Positions 7,822 through 15,613 of a DNA stretch of 64,000 bases are shown here, piece after piece (the first letter of the stretch is position 1; each line of letters opens with the position of its first letter). Source of the DNA: Oscillatoriaceae cyanobacterium Prado104 (GTDB lineage Bacteria > Cyanobacteriota > Cyanobacteriia > Cyanobacteriales > Microcoleaceae). A program made the position numbers and the translations under genes. Location: assembly GCA_025454405.1 (NCBI GenBank), contig JALOON010000010.1, positions 62,001-126,000 of the forward strand, written 5' to 3'. The notes below the pieces were generated by a model. That model had not been told where the DNA came from. It was given only the letters and a program-made list of their open reading frames with translations, and did not search any database.

Positions 7822-8745
7822 ATGACAGTAATCGTATTCGGCAGTATTAATGCAGATCTGGCAGTTAAAACCCCTCGCTTGCCGCAACCGGGAGAAACAG
7901 TAACGGGCAGCAATTTCTGCACTAGCGGGGGCGGGAAAGGAGCAAATCAAGCAGTTGCAGCAGCCCGTCTCGGCATTCCAACTCATATCATCGGTCGCGT
8001 TGGCAGCGATCGATTTGCTGAAGAATTATTGACAAATTTGCAATCTTATGGTTTAAATACAGACAATATCTCGATCGATAAAGATACTAATTCAGGAATT
8101 GCAATTATCGCCGTAGACGATCGCGGTCAAAATAATATTATTGTCATTCCCGGCGCTAACAATAATGTTGGCGAAACAGATCTAGAAAGTCTGAAAAAAT
8201 TGCTGCCTGGTGCTACATCTTTGTTATTGCAGTTAGAAATTTCCCTACCAATCGTACAAAAAGCTGCCGTGATAGCTAGCGAAGCAGGGGTGCGAGTAAT
8301 TCTCGATCCGGCACCAGCGCGATCGAACTTGCCGGTCGAACTTTATCCGCTGATTGATATCATAACACCTAATGAAGTTGAAGCCGGTCAGTTAGTCGGT
8401 TTTCCCGTCAACGATGCGGAAAGTGCTATGTTAGCTGGCAAAGAATTGCGACGACGCGGTGTGAGAAATGCGATCGTTAAATTGGGTGCGAAAGGTGCGG
8501 TTTGCGTTACGGAAACTGACAGTATTTTTGTTCCGGCTTTTGCTGTAGAAGCAGTCGATACTGTGGCGGCTGGGGATGCTTTTAACGGTGGATTGGCTGC
8601 CGGATTGGATGTTGGTTTGTCTGTGTCGGAAGCGGTGGTGTGGGGTGCGGCTGCTGGTGCTTTGTGCGCTACTAAAAAGGGCGCGCAAACCGCTATGCCC
8701 GATCGCGCTACTTTCGATAGTTTTTTGCGCTATCAAACCAAATGA
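7822..8745 (+). CDS. rbsK: Ribokinase
   Basis: 307 residues, the normal length for a PfkB-family ribokinase, which phosphorylates ribose to ribose 5-phosphate with ATP. Visible motifs are SGGGKGANQA (about 35-44, sugar-binding), LDPAPAR, TPNEVEA, KLGAKGA and the anion-hole/catalytic loop DTVAAGDAF with catalytic base Asp252. Other PfkB sugar kinases are possible, but the length and the GGGKGANQA and PNEVEA signatures favour ribokinase. There is no ribose transporter next to it, so it probably recycles nucleoside-derived ribose. Confidence 0.9.
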   Translation: MTVIVFGSINADLAVKTPRLPQPGETVTGSNFCTSGGGKGANQAVAAARLGIPTHIIGRVGSDRFAEELLTNLQSYGLNTDNISIDKDTNSGIAIIAVDDRGQNNIIVIPGANNNVGETDLESLKKLLPGATSLLLQLEISLPIVQKAAVIASEAGVRVILDPAPARSNLPVELYPLIDIITPNEVEAGQLVGFPVNDAESAMLAGKELRRRGVRNAIVKLGAKGAVCVTETDSIFVPAFAVEAVDTVAAGDAFNGGLAAGLDVGLSVSEAVVWGAAAGALCATKKGAQTAMPDRATFDSFLRYQTK

Positions 8746-8845
8746 TTTGAGATTCGAGATTTGAGATTTTTTAGATTTGAGATTCGCTCGCACTTGACAT
8801 TTGTAGTATTGCGTGTTACATTAGTTTGTAGCTGCCGATCGCCCT

Positions 8846-8852
8846 AGGAGGT
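8846..8852 (+). promoter_or_regulatory. Ribosome-binding site for the GTG start at 8859
   Basis: AGGAGGT sits 6 nt before the GTG at 8859 and decides this start for the first nucleotidyltransferase. Confidence 0.75.
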
Positions 8853-8858
8853 TAAGTT

Positions 8859-9803
8859 GTGACAAATACCACTTTTTCCACCAATTTCAACTTAATTCTG
8901 CCCGTCGGCACTCAAATTGTCACTAAAATTGAGGTCAAAAAACCGGGAGAAAATCGCACTTGGAAACAGGGCGCAGTAGGAGTTATCGTCAAATCCCCTA
9001 CCGACAATTCCCACGCTTATTCAGTCAAACTTCCCGACGGCACGGAAGTTAGTTTGCGCAGGCACGAACTCAGCATCCGCAAGCAGTTTCAGAGCGAAGG
9101 ATTGCAGCCGGGATGTGATTTTTTAGCAGAATACAATTTGTTCGATCGAGTGATTTACCGCTGTATTGTGGGTTCGAGGGCTTACGGTTTGGATAACGAG
9201 CAATCCGATACCGACAGGCGGGGAATTTACCAGCCACCGGCCATCCTTCACTGGTCGCTTTACGGGGTTCCCGAACAGTTAGAAGATCGGGAAAATCAGG
9301 AGTGTTATTGGGAACTGCAAAAGTTTCTGGTTTTGGCGCTTAAAGCTAATCCCAATGTCCTTGAATGTTTGTACACGCCTTTGGTAGAAACGCTGTCATC
9401 AGTAGCAGAGGAATTGCTGTCGTTGCGGGAAATATTTCTGTCTCAATTGGTTTATCAAACTTACAACAGTTACGTTTTATCTCAGTTTAAAAAAATGGAA
9501 CAAGACCTCCGCAATACTGGAGATATTCGCTGGAAGCACGCGATGCACTTAATTCGCTTGCTGCTGTCGGGAATTACAGTGCTGCAAGAGGGTTTTGTAC
9601 CCGTGCGAGTGGAGGATTATCGATCGCAACTTTTAGCTATTCGCAATCGAGAAATGTCTTGGGAAGAGGTGAATCAGTGGCGGTTGAGTTTGCACCAAGA
9701 GTTCGATCGGGCGTTTTCTAAAACTAATTTACCAGAACGCCCAAATTATGAAAAGGCCAATCAATTCTTGATTAAAGCACGTCGGTTGGTAGTTGATAGT
9801 TGA
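8859..9803 (+). CDS. COG3541-type nucleotidyltransferase with N-terminal SH3/KOW-like domain
   Basis: 314 residues. The first 80 residues look like a small beta-barrel (VGTQIVTKIEVKKPG, GAVGVIVKSP, YSVKLPDGTEVSLRRHEL), similar in style to KOW/SH3-type domains. Then comes a DNA-polymerase-beta-like nucleotidyltransferase fold with GSRAYGL (105-111) and the metal pair in SDTDRRG (Asp117, Asp119), followed by a helical region typical of the COG3541 (YcgL-like) predicted nucleotidyltransferases. Members are often linked to RNA-modification or repair genes, but the substrate is not established. A paralogue lacking the N-terminal barrel starts 565 bp downstream. The start is GTG with a strong AGGAGG. 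Confidence 0.8.
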   Translation: MTNTTFSTNFNLILPVGTQIVTKIEVKKPGENRTWKQGAVGVIVKSPTDNSHAYSVKLPDGTEVSLRRHELSIRKQFQSEGLQPGCDFLAEYNLFDRVIYRCIVGSRAYGLDNEQSDTDRRGIYQPPAILHWSLYGVPEQLEDRENQECYWELQKFLVLALKANPNVLECLYTPLVETLSSVAEELLSLREIFLSQLVYQTYNSYVLSQFKKMEQDLRNTGDIRWKHAMHLIRLLLSGITVLQEGFVPVRVEDYRSQLLAIRNREMSWEEVNQWRLSLHQEFDRAFSKTNLPERPNYEKANQFLIKARRLVVDS

Positions 9804-10148
9804 CAGTTGATAGTTGGTAGGAGCAGTGCCCCCGTGCCTGCCCGCCCGTTGATAGTTGACAGTTGACACGGGCAAACCGTAGGGGTGAAGCATTTGAGCG
9901 ACTATTCATGTTTCCCAACTTATAATTTAATGTCCAAATGCTTCACCCAGTCACAACGAGAAGCGATCCAAAATCCGGCTTATTCATCCCCGTTATAAGT
10001 TGTATGGTGCGTCAGATTAATTTGAAAACAGTTGATAGCAAACAGTATAGTTCGTCTAAATGAGTCGTAAAGTTTTTACCCCACCCCAACCCTCCCCTTA
10101 CTAAGGGGAGGGAGTAAGAAAGACATTGTACAAATGATTGAGACTTGC
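9804..10148. repeat. Intergenic repeats after the first nucleotidyltransferase
   Basis: TTGATAG/TTGACAG heptamers run at 9788-9868 from inside the 3' end of the gene, with further copies at 10309-10345. A palindrome CCTCCCCTTACTAAGGGGAGG (10092-10112, loop included; 21 bp overall) belongs to the CCCCTTNNTAAGGGG family seen also at 25397 and 50774. No gene is visible. Confidence 0.65.
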
Positions 10149-10304
10149 TATATAGGGTTTGCTGAATAAAACTCTCAGCCCCCGAGAGCAAGGGTTTTGA
10201 GCCTTTTGCGATCGATTTAGTGCGGGACGATCGCATAGAGATGGTCATATGCCCAATGCCCTATGCCCCCCTCACCAAAAGACTTATTCAGCAAGCCCTA
10301 TATA
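10149..10304. mobile_element. MITE-like element with 21-bp terminal inverted repeats
   Basis: TATATAGGGTTTGCTGAATAA (10149-10169) and its near-perfect inverse TTATTCAGCAAGCCCTATATA (10284-10304) differ at one base. They bound 156 bp without coding capacity, and the ends are TA-rich, compatible with a TA target. This is the structure of a miniature inverted-repeat element mobilised in trans. It lies between the two nucleotidyltransferase genes. Confidence 0.7.
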
Positions 10305-10367
10305 TAGGTTGACAGTTGACAGTCGATCCCATGCAGGTTAGTAGTTGACAATTTCATCTTTAGATAA

Positions 10368-11147
10368 TTGGTGATTGTAATGATACACTATCCGTCTCAG
10401 CTAAATGAAGTTATTGCCGATCGACCTTATCCGCTGTTGTTTGCTACTATTAGCGGGGCGCATTTGTACGGTTTTCCTTCGGCAGATTCGGACTTCGATT
10501 TGCGCGGCGTTCATATTTTGCCGCTGCCGAAAGTCATCGGATTGATTTTGGGGCGAGAAACTATTGAACTTTCTGAGATTCGCGGGGGACTGGAAATAGA
10601 TTTAGTCACTCACGATATTAAGAAATTTTTCGATTTGATGTTGAAGCGCAACGGGTACGTGTTGGAACAACTCTATTCGCCGCTGATAGTTTACACTACA
10701 AAAGAACATGAGGAATTGAAGGAGATCGCCCTTAATTGCATCACCAAATACCACAGCCACCACTATCTCGGTTTTGCACAAAATCAGTGGAGGTTGTTTG
10801 AGAAGGAATGCCCGAGGCGGGTGAAACCGCTGCTGTACGTTTATCGGGTGTTGCTGACGGGAATTCACTTGATGCAGTCGGGTGAAGTTGAGGCGAATTT
10901 GGTGAAATTAAACGAAAAGTTTCAGTTGCCGTACATTCCCGATTTGATTGCGAGAAAGTTAGCGGGTGCGGAAAAATCTGTGTTGGAAGATGCAGATGTG
11001 GAATTTTACCGGCAAGAGCGCGATCGGCTGGTGAATGTGTTAGAATTGGCTAGCTTTAACAGTCATTTGCCTGCGATTCCTAGCGCGAAAGCTGAACTCA
11101 GCGATTTGTTGGTGAGGGTGAGAATGGCATCTTTGCAAAGCGATTAA
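10368..11147 (+). CDS. COG3541-type nucleotidyltransferase, shorter paralogue
   Basis: 259 residues from GTG 10368; ATG 10380 is equally possible and gives 255. The nucleotidyltransferase core is at the N-terminus: ISGAHLYGFPSADSDFDLRG with Ser29-Gly30 and metal ligands Asp42 and Asp44 (GTG numbering), then a motif around EIDLVTHDIKKFFDLML and a helical bundle. It lacks the N-terminal barrel of the gene at 8859 and is diverged from it, so this is an old paralogy, not a recent duplication. The two probably act on similar but unidentified nucleic-acid or nucleotide substrates. Confidence 0.8.
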   Translation: MVIVMIHYPSQLNEVIADRPYPLLFATISGAHLYGFPSADSDFDLRGVHILPLPKVIGLILGRETIELSEIRGGLEIDLVTHDIKKFFDLMLKRNGYVLEQLYSPLIVYTTKEHEELKEIALNCITKYHSHHYLGFAQNQWRLFEKECPRRVKPLLYVYRVLLTGIHLMQSGEVEANLVKLNEKFQLPYIPDLIARKLAGAEKSVLEDADVEFYRQERDRLVNVLELASFNSHLPAIPSAKAELSDLLVRVRMASLQSD

Positions 11148-11220
11148 ATTTCGGGATTTAGATTGCGTTCGATCGATTCAATTCGAGATTTTGTAAAGTC
11201 GCTCCGGCTTGGATTATTGT

Positions 11221-11392
11221 GCATTCATACTAAAGAAACCGGGTTTTTATCGGATTTAAAGCTGGGAGGCAGTATTTTGGGAAAAAACCCGGTTTCTGCC
11301 TCAATTGCATTCATACTAAAGAAACCGGGTTTTTATCGGATTTAAAGCTGGGAGGCAGTATTTTGGGAAAAAACCCGGTTTCTGCCTCAATT
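11221..11392. repeat. Perfect 86-bp tandem duplication with AGAAACCGGGTTT hairpins
   Basis: Unit 1 (11221-11306) and unit 2 (11307-11392) appear identical over 86 bp. Each unit starts GCATTCATACTAAAG and contains AGAAACCGGGTTTTTAT near its left and AAAAACCCGGTTTCT near its right, so each forms a long stem-loop. It belongs to the AGAAACCGGGTTTCT family found elsewhere in the window (12139-12203, 14582-14614, 39539-39610, 55369-55438). Confidence 0.85.
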
Positions 11393-11423
11393 AAGTCATC
11401 TCAAATATTAATATTTAATGGGA

Positions 11424-12113
11424 TTAATATCGGTTTTTAGAAACTATTTTTTCGAGTCTTTCGCATCCGGCTGCTGATAAACCAAATTCTTTTATTTCTG
11501 CTTTTAATGCTGGCAAACTGCCGCAGCCTGCAACGTAACCGTTGACTCGGGCTGCTACAGTGGAGTTGATAAATAGAGTTCGATCGTACATTAGATCGAA
11601 TTCTTTCATCAATTCTGTTGCTTGGCGCAAGTAATATTTTTGATGGTAATCTTCTGCTAAGTAAAATGCAGTTAGCGGTTCGACTAAAGTATGAATTTCG
11701 CCAGCAGCAGCTTGTTCTGACTTGAGTTTCGATCGAGCCAATTCTGCCTGTTGTTCGTCGCAGTAAAAAACTGCATCCATATATTGTCTCGACCAAGTAG
11801 GAAGTTGTCGGGGATTGTGGCTTCTCCAGAAAATATTTAGCAATTCGGAATAAGAAAGGAGGGCGCGATCGAAATCTATTTGCACTGTTTCAATATGATT
11901 TCCTATATTATAATAATTGGGATTTTCTGTAGTCCCTCCCGCATAACCGACGCGAGTCCGCACGACACCTTCGAGAATTCCAAACTGCGCGTCGGGAGAC
12001 CAAAAACAACCCAATCCAAAAGTGGCAGTATCGATATTTGGCGGTAGTTTTGCATCCATTGGTAGCAAGTTAGGCATATCTTTTGATGGTAAGGTCGATC
12101 GCGTTGCAACCAT
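11424..12113 (-). CDS. msrA: Peptide-methionine (S)-S-oxide reductase
   Basis: 229 residues. Reduces methionine-S-sulfoxide in proteins and free methionine. The catalytic motif is GLGCFWSPDAQFG with the nucleophile Cys36, followed by GVVRTRVGYAGG, NPNYYNIGNHIETVQIDFD, FWRSHNP and HQKYYLR, all hallmark MsrA segments. The GCFWSPDA version, in place of GCFWGAE, is the type found in many cyanobacteria and plants. Late cysteines are present (GYVAGCGS and AGCERLEK), which could serve as resolving residues. No MsrB lies beside it. Confidence 0.93.
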   Translation of the reverse strand: MVATRSTLPSKDMPNLLPMDAKLPPNIDTATFGLGCFWSPDAQFGILEGVVRTRVGYAGGTTENPNYYNIGNHIETVQIDFDRALLSYSELLNIFWRSHNPRQLPTWSRQYMDAVFYCDEQQAELARSKLKSEQAAAGEIHTLVEPLTAFYLAEDYHQKYYLRQATELMKEFDLMYDRTLFINSTVAARVNGYVAGCGSLPALKAEIKEFGLSAAGCERLEKIVSKNRY

Positions 12114-12138
12114 TATATAAAACTTATCTAAAATCGAG

Positions 12139-12297
12139 GCAGAAACCGGTTTTTTTTGCGAAACTACTGCATCCGACCTTAAATCTCAATAAAAACCCGG
12201 TTTCTTTGGTATCTGAAGGGTTTCATTCGTGGGGTGGGGGCGGGTTTATCGAGATTGTTTGTGGGTATTAAAAATGGTTGGTGAACCCGCCCCTACA
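12139..12297. repeat. Two repeat modules upstream of msrA
   Basis: 12139-12205 is a CAGAAACCGG...CCGGTTTCT element with about 40 bp between arms. 12231-12297 is a half copy of the GGGGGCGGGTTTATC...GAACCCGCCCCTACA family. No gene between msrA and the convergently placed capA-like gene. Confidence 0.75.
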
Positions 12298-12321
12298 GGT
12301 TATGCAGGATATTACAAAATC

Positions 12322-13512
12322 TCAGTTTAAAGAATTAAGATGGTTGTTCGTATCCTGCAAATATCGTTGGAGAACAGGATACTGCGAAGTTGCTAATAGC
12401 GGGTCTTTTTTCTGGGCGACTGTTTTCGCTAAAGGCAAAATCCGGTAGTTTAATTTGTTGTTTGAGTTGTAGCGCTGCACCCAAGTAGGATGGGTTTTGA
12501 CCTCGGTAATTTCTGCGGTTTTCTCGGGAAATTTTTTGCGGATATTTACTTGAAAAATTACGCCTAAATCCGTGTAGGGTTTAGTTTGACCGGAAATGAA
12601 GTTTCCCAGTGAATAAATTGCTACGGCTTTGCGAGTTTTGCCGTTTTTACCGGGGAATTTAAAGATTTTGTAAGGCTGCACGACATGGGGATGGCTGCCG
12701 AGAATGATGTCGGCACCTGCTTTTAAGAGGTTTTCCACTAATTGTTTTTGTTGGCGGTTTGGCTGTCGCTGGTATTCGTCGCCGAAGTGCAGGGAAATGG
12801 CGATAATATCTGCTCCTTTTTGGCGCGCTTTGGCAATGTCTTTGACTATGTTTTTTTCGTTAATTAGGTCAACTAAGTAATCTTTGCCTTTGGGAATTGG
12901 AATGCCGTTTGTGCCGTAGGTGTAGGCAAGCATGGCGAGATAAATGTTGTTTTTCTTAACTATTAAAATTCGATCGCCCTCTGCTTTTGATGCGGCTGTT
13001 CCTGTTGAAGCGATTTTGCGATCGCGCAAATTCTCGATCGTCTTTATTGCTCCGGTTTCTCCTCTATCTAAAGCATGATTGTTGGCAGTTGTCAAGATAT
13101 TAAATCCGGCTTTTTTGGCGGCATCGGCTAATTGAGGCGGTGCGTTAAATAGCGGATATCCCGCATAGCCGCCTACTGCTTCACCGGCTAACGGTGTTTC
13201 GAGATTTCCCGTTACCCAATCGCCCGTACTGAGGATGGGTTTAACTGCAGTGAAAAAGCCGTCAAAATTGTATGTTTTCTGTTTTGGATTGTAGCCCGAT
13301 CGCGTTTGAGTAATGTGCATCATGATGTCGCCGACAGCAATTAGTTTTGCTTCTTTGGTTTCCGATTTAATTTCCGGCTTTGATTTGAGGGGAACAGCGG
13401 CTGCTATTGGTGCTTGACTTTCGGCGCGCTGCGTGTTATTTATTTGGGTTTGGATGCTGCCGCCCGCGATCGAAAACATCGCAATTACCGAGAGCAACCT
13501 GCGAAATTTCAT
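12322..13512 (-). CDS. CapA-family protein (PGA_cap metallophosphoesterase fold)
   Basis: 396 residues with an N-terminal hydrophobic signal segment (6-20) and a PGA_cap domain from about residue 55. Domain signatures are AVGDIMMH (59-66), GNLETPLAG, TTANNHALDRG, ISLHFGDEY and LGSHPHVVQ, the Asp/His/Asn pattern of calcineurin-like phosphoesterases. CapA proteins take part in poly-gamma-glutamate capsule formation in Bacillus, but in cyanobacteria the role is not known and no capBC genes are adjacent. Likely periplasmic. It is transcribed divergently from the next gene with only 63 bp between starts. Confidence 0.85.
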   Translation of the reverse strand: MKFRRLLSVIAMFSIAGGSIQTQINNTQRAESQAPIAAAVPLKSKPEIKSETKEAKLIAVGDIMMHITQTRSGYNPKQKTYNFDGFFTAVKPILSTGDWVTGNLETPLAGEAVGGYAGYPLFNAPPQLADAAKKAGFNILTTANNHALDRGETGAIKTIENLRDRKIASTGTAASKAEGDRILIVKKNNIYLAMLAYTYGTNGIPIPKGKDYLVDLINEKNIVKDIAKARQKGADIIAISLHFGDEYQRQPNRQQKQLVENLLKAGADIILGSHPHVVQPYKIFKFPGKNGKTRKAVAIYSLGNFISGQTKPYTDLGVIFQVNIRKKFPEKTAEITEVKTHPTWVQRYNSNNKLNYRILPLAKTVAQKKDPLLATSQYPVLQRYLQDTNNHLNSLN

Positions 13513-13575
13513 AAGTTTTAATCCGTATATTTCGGCTTGTATGATATCATAACTTTATCCGTTAAACCTAAATAA

Positions 13576-14553
13576 ATGATTAAAAAATATCTAATTATTG
13601 CCGCAATCGCCTGTGCGTTAATTGCGAGTTTCGGTGCGTTAACTTACGCTCAAAGTTCAGCAGAACGACCTTTTGAGTTTGCGTTAATTGGCGATTTGCC
13701 CTACAGCGCGGAACAGGAAGCGCAATTTCCGAATTTGATAGCAGATATCAATCGATCGCCCGCAGCTTTTGTCGTTCACGATGGCGATATTAAAAACGGT
13801 TCTAGTCCTTGCGACGATGCAACTTTCCTCAGTCGCAAGCAGTTATTTCAAAAATTTGAAATACCTTTTATTTTAGTTTATGGCGATAATGAATGGACTG
13901 ACTGTCACCGCGCCAATAACGGCAGTTACGATCCGGTAGAAAGACTCGCTAAATTGCGGGAAATTTTCAGTCAAGGCAGTCAAAGTTTGGGCAAGCGTAC
14001 TTTAACTATGACCCGCCAAAGCGAGAACCCGCAGTTTGCTAAATACCGCGAAAATGCTCGCTGGATTTACAACGGCATTGTATTTTTTGCAATTAATATG
14101 CCGGGAAGCAACAATAATTTCGATCGCACGCCCGAACAAGATAAAGAATATCTCGATCGCAATTCAGCTAACTTAGCTTGGATCGAAGAATGTTTTGCTT
14201 TAGCCAAGCGAAACAACAGCAAAGGAATTATGTTAATCGCTCAAGCAAATCCGGGATTTGAACTCGATCCGGCAGATAAAAGAAGGAGCGGCTACAATGA
14301 TTTTATCGCAGCTTTGGAAACGGAAACGCGCAATTTTCCGGGGCAAGTTGTGTTCGTTCACGGCGATACTCACTATTTCCGCATCGACAAACCTTTACCC
14401 CGTTTTACCGACGAAACTCAAATTTTGAGGCTGAAAAATTTTACGAGAGTGGAAACTTTTGGTTCTCCTAACGTGCATTGGCTGCGGGGATTTTACGATC
14501 CAAAAGATGCTAATGTTTTTGAGTTCAAACAGCAGATAGTTCCGCAAAATTAG
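13576..14553 (+). CDS. Secreted metallophosphoesterase
   Basis: 325 residues with a clear Sec signal (KYLIIAAIACALIASF, cleavage after TYAQS around 25-28) and a calcineurin-like core: FALIGDLPYS, VVHDGDIKNG, LVYGDNEWTDC and, near the end, VFVHGDTHYFR. These supply the metal-binding Asp, Asn and His residues. The substrate is unknown; it is probably a periplasmic or extracellular phosphatase. It shares a 63-bp divergent promoter region with the CapA-like gene, itself a phosphoesterase-fold protein, so the two may be co-regulated. Confidence 0.85.
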   Translation: MIKKYLIIAAIACALIASFGALTYAQSSAERPFEFALIGDLPYSAEQEAQFPNLIADINRSPAAFVVHDGDIKNGSSPCDDATFLSRKQLFQKFEIPFILVYGDNEWTDCHRANNGSYDPVERLAKLREIFSQGSQSLGKRTLTMTRQSENPQFAKYRENARWIYNGIVFFAINMPGSNNNFDRTPEQDKEYLDRNSANLAWIEECFALAKRNNSKGIMLIAQANPGFELDPADKRRSGYNDFIAALETETRNFPGQVVFVHGDTHYFRIDKPLPRFTDETQILRLKNFTRVETFGSPNVHWLRGFYDPKDANVFEFKQQIVPQN

Positions 14554-14581
14554 ATATACAGCATTTTTCTGCGAGCTACAG

Positions 14582-14614
14582 AGAAACCCGGTTTCTTAAA
14601 GAAACCGGGTTTCT
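14582..14614. terminator. 15-bp perfect hairpin of the AAACCGGGTTT family
   Basis: AGAAACCCGGTTTCT (14582-14596), loop TAA, AGAAACCGGGTTTCT (14600-14614). It is 28 bp after the phosphoesterase stop. The stem is strong enough to act as a terminator though no T-run follows; by sequence it is a member of an interspersed repeat family. Confidence 0.55.
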
Positions 14615-14680
14615 GGGGTGTTCGATCGCTCTTCAGAGAAATGTTATACTTAAAATAGACAGTATTGCGGAACAAATTTT

Positions 14681-15241
14681 ATGACGATCGCACTTCAACG
14701 TCTCACCCTTGAAGAATTTCTGAAACTGCCAGAAACAAAACCGGCTAGCGAGTACATTGATGGCGAGATTATTCAAAAACCCATGCCAAAAACCAAACAT
14801 TCTCGTCTCCAGGGGCGATTCCTGCGGGCGGTTAATGAATTAGTAGAGGAACCTAAGATAGCTTATGCTTTTCCCGAGTTGCGATGTACTTTTGACGGTC
14901 GATCGATTGTTCCAGATATCGCGGTACTGTTGTGGGAACAAATTCAATTTGATGGGGATGGCGAACCATTAGATGACATTCTAATTGCGCCCTATTGGAC
15001 GATCGAAATTCTGTCGCCCCAACAAAGATCGAATCGCGTCACTAAAAAAATTATTCACTCTCTCAAACATGGCTGTCAGTTAGGATGGCTAGTCGATCCG
15101 GACGATCGATCGATTTTAGTGTTTTTTCCCAACCAGCAACCGCAATTTTGCGAAGGCAGCGATATCGTCCCCGTACCCGAAATGATTCCCTTAAATATTA
15201 CTGCCGAACAGGTGTTTTGCTGGTTAAAAATGCAAGATTGA
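14681..15241 (+). CDS. Uma2-family (DUF820) protein
   Basis: 186 residues of the Uma2/DUF820 family, a restriction-endonuclease-like fold greatly expanded in cyanobacteria. Typical segments are LTLEEFLKLPETKPASEYIDG, LQGRF, a PELRC strand, the VPDIAVLLW motif with the PD dyad, and IEILSPQQRSNRVTKKI, where E is the usual catalytic acid. The biological role of the family is not established. A TTATACT element about 30 bp before the start could be its -10. A second, diverged Uma2 gene lies at 52710. Confidence 0.88.
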   Translation: MTIALQRLTLEEFLKLPETKPASEYIDGEIIQKPMPKTKHSRLQGRFLRAVNELVEEPKIAYAFPELRCTFDGRSIVPDIAVLLWEQIQFDGDGEPLDDILIAPYWTIEILSPQQRSNRVTKKIIHSLKHGCQLGWLVDPDDRSILVFFPNQQPQFCEGSDIVPVPEMIPLNITAEQVFCWLKMQD

Positions 15242-15613
15242 CCGGTTAAATATGCGCTATGCCACACTCCGGCAGGGGTTTAAACCCCTGCCTCAAAGCA
15301 CAAGTCGTCTGAAGACGATTGATACCAAATCCGAGTAAATTGTAGCGGACTAAAGTCCACACTACGAACCTTTTTTGTTATGGTAGCCGATCGAACGCGA
15401 TCTTAGTCCTCTTTGAGAGCATCCCACGGGCGCGGAACACCCGTTATGAATCACAGAAACCCTTTCTCCCCCTCCCCCCTCTTCCCCTCTCCCCCTCGGT
15501 TTTCTGAGGAGGACTTTCGCTATGAGGCAGGGAATTAATTCCCTGCCGGATTGCAACGAAGCGTATCAGTCAAAAAAACGCATCAATTAATACCTCAAAA
15601 GCCAGTACCGTAA
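15242..15613. repeat. Intergenic repeats
   Basis: Holds GGCAGGGGTTTAAACCCCTGCC (about 15270-15291, palindrome), a GACTAAAGTCCACACTACGAAC module (15346-15367) and GAGGACTTTCGCTATGAGGCAGGGAATTAATTCCCTGCC-type sequence (about 15508-15546, in pieces), related to pieces at 29546-29582 and 61143-61203. The short minus-strand frame here is not a gene. Confidence 0.65.

Noticed and set aside
10012-10248. 78-residue minus-strand frame
   Set aside because: Crosses the CCCCTTACTAAGGGG palindrome and half of the MITE; a product of repeats.
11221-11392. Two 86-bp units considered as a small CRISPR or origin iterons
   Set aside because: Only two units, identical throughout with no spacer, and the unit belongs to a dispersed hairpin family.
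15362-15556. 64-residue minus-strand frame
   Set aside because: Lies wholly in repeat modules with a CCCCTCCCCCCTCTTCC tract; no ribosome-binding site.
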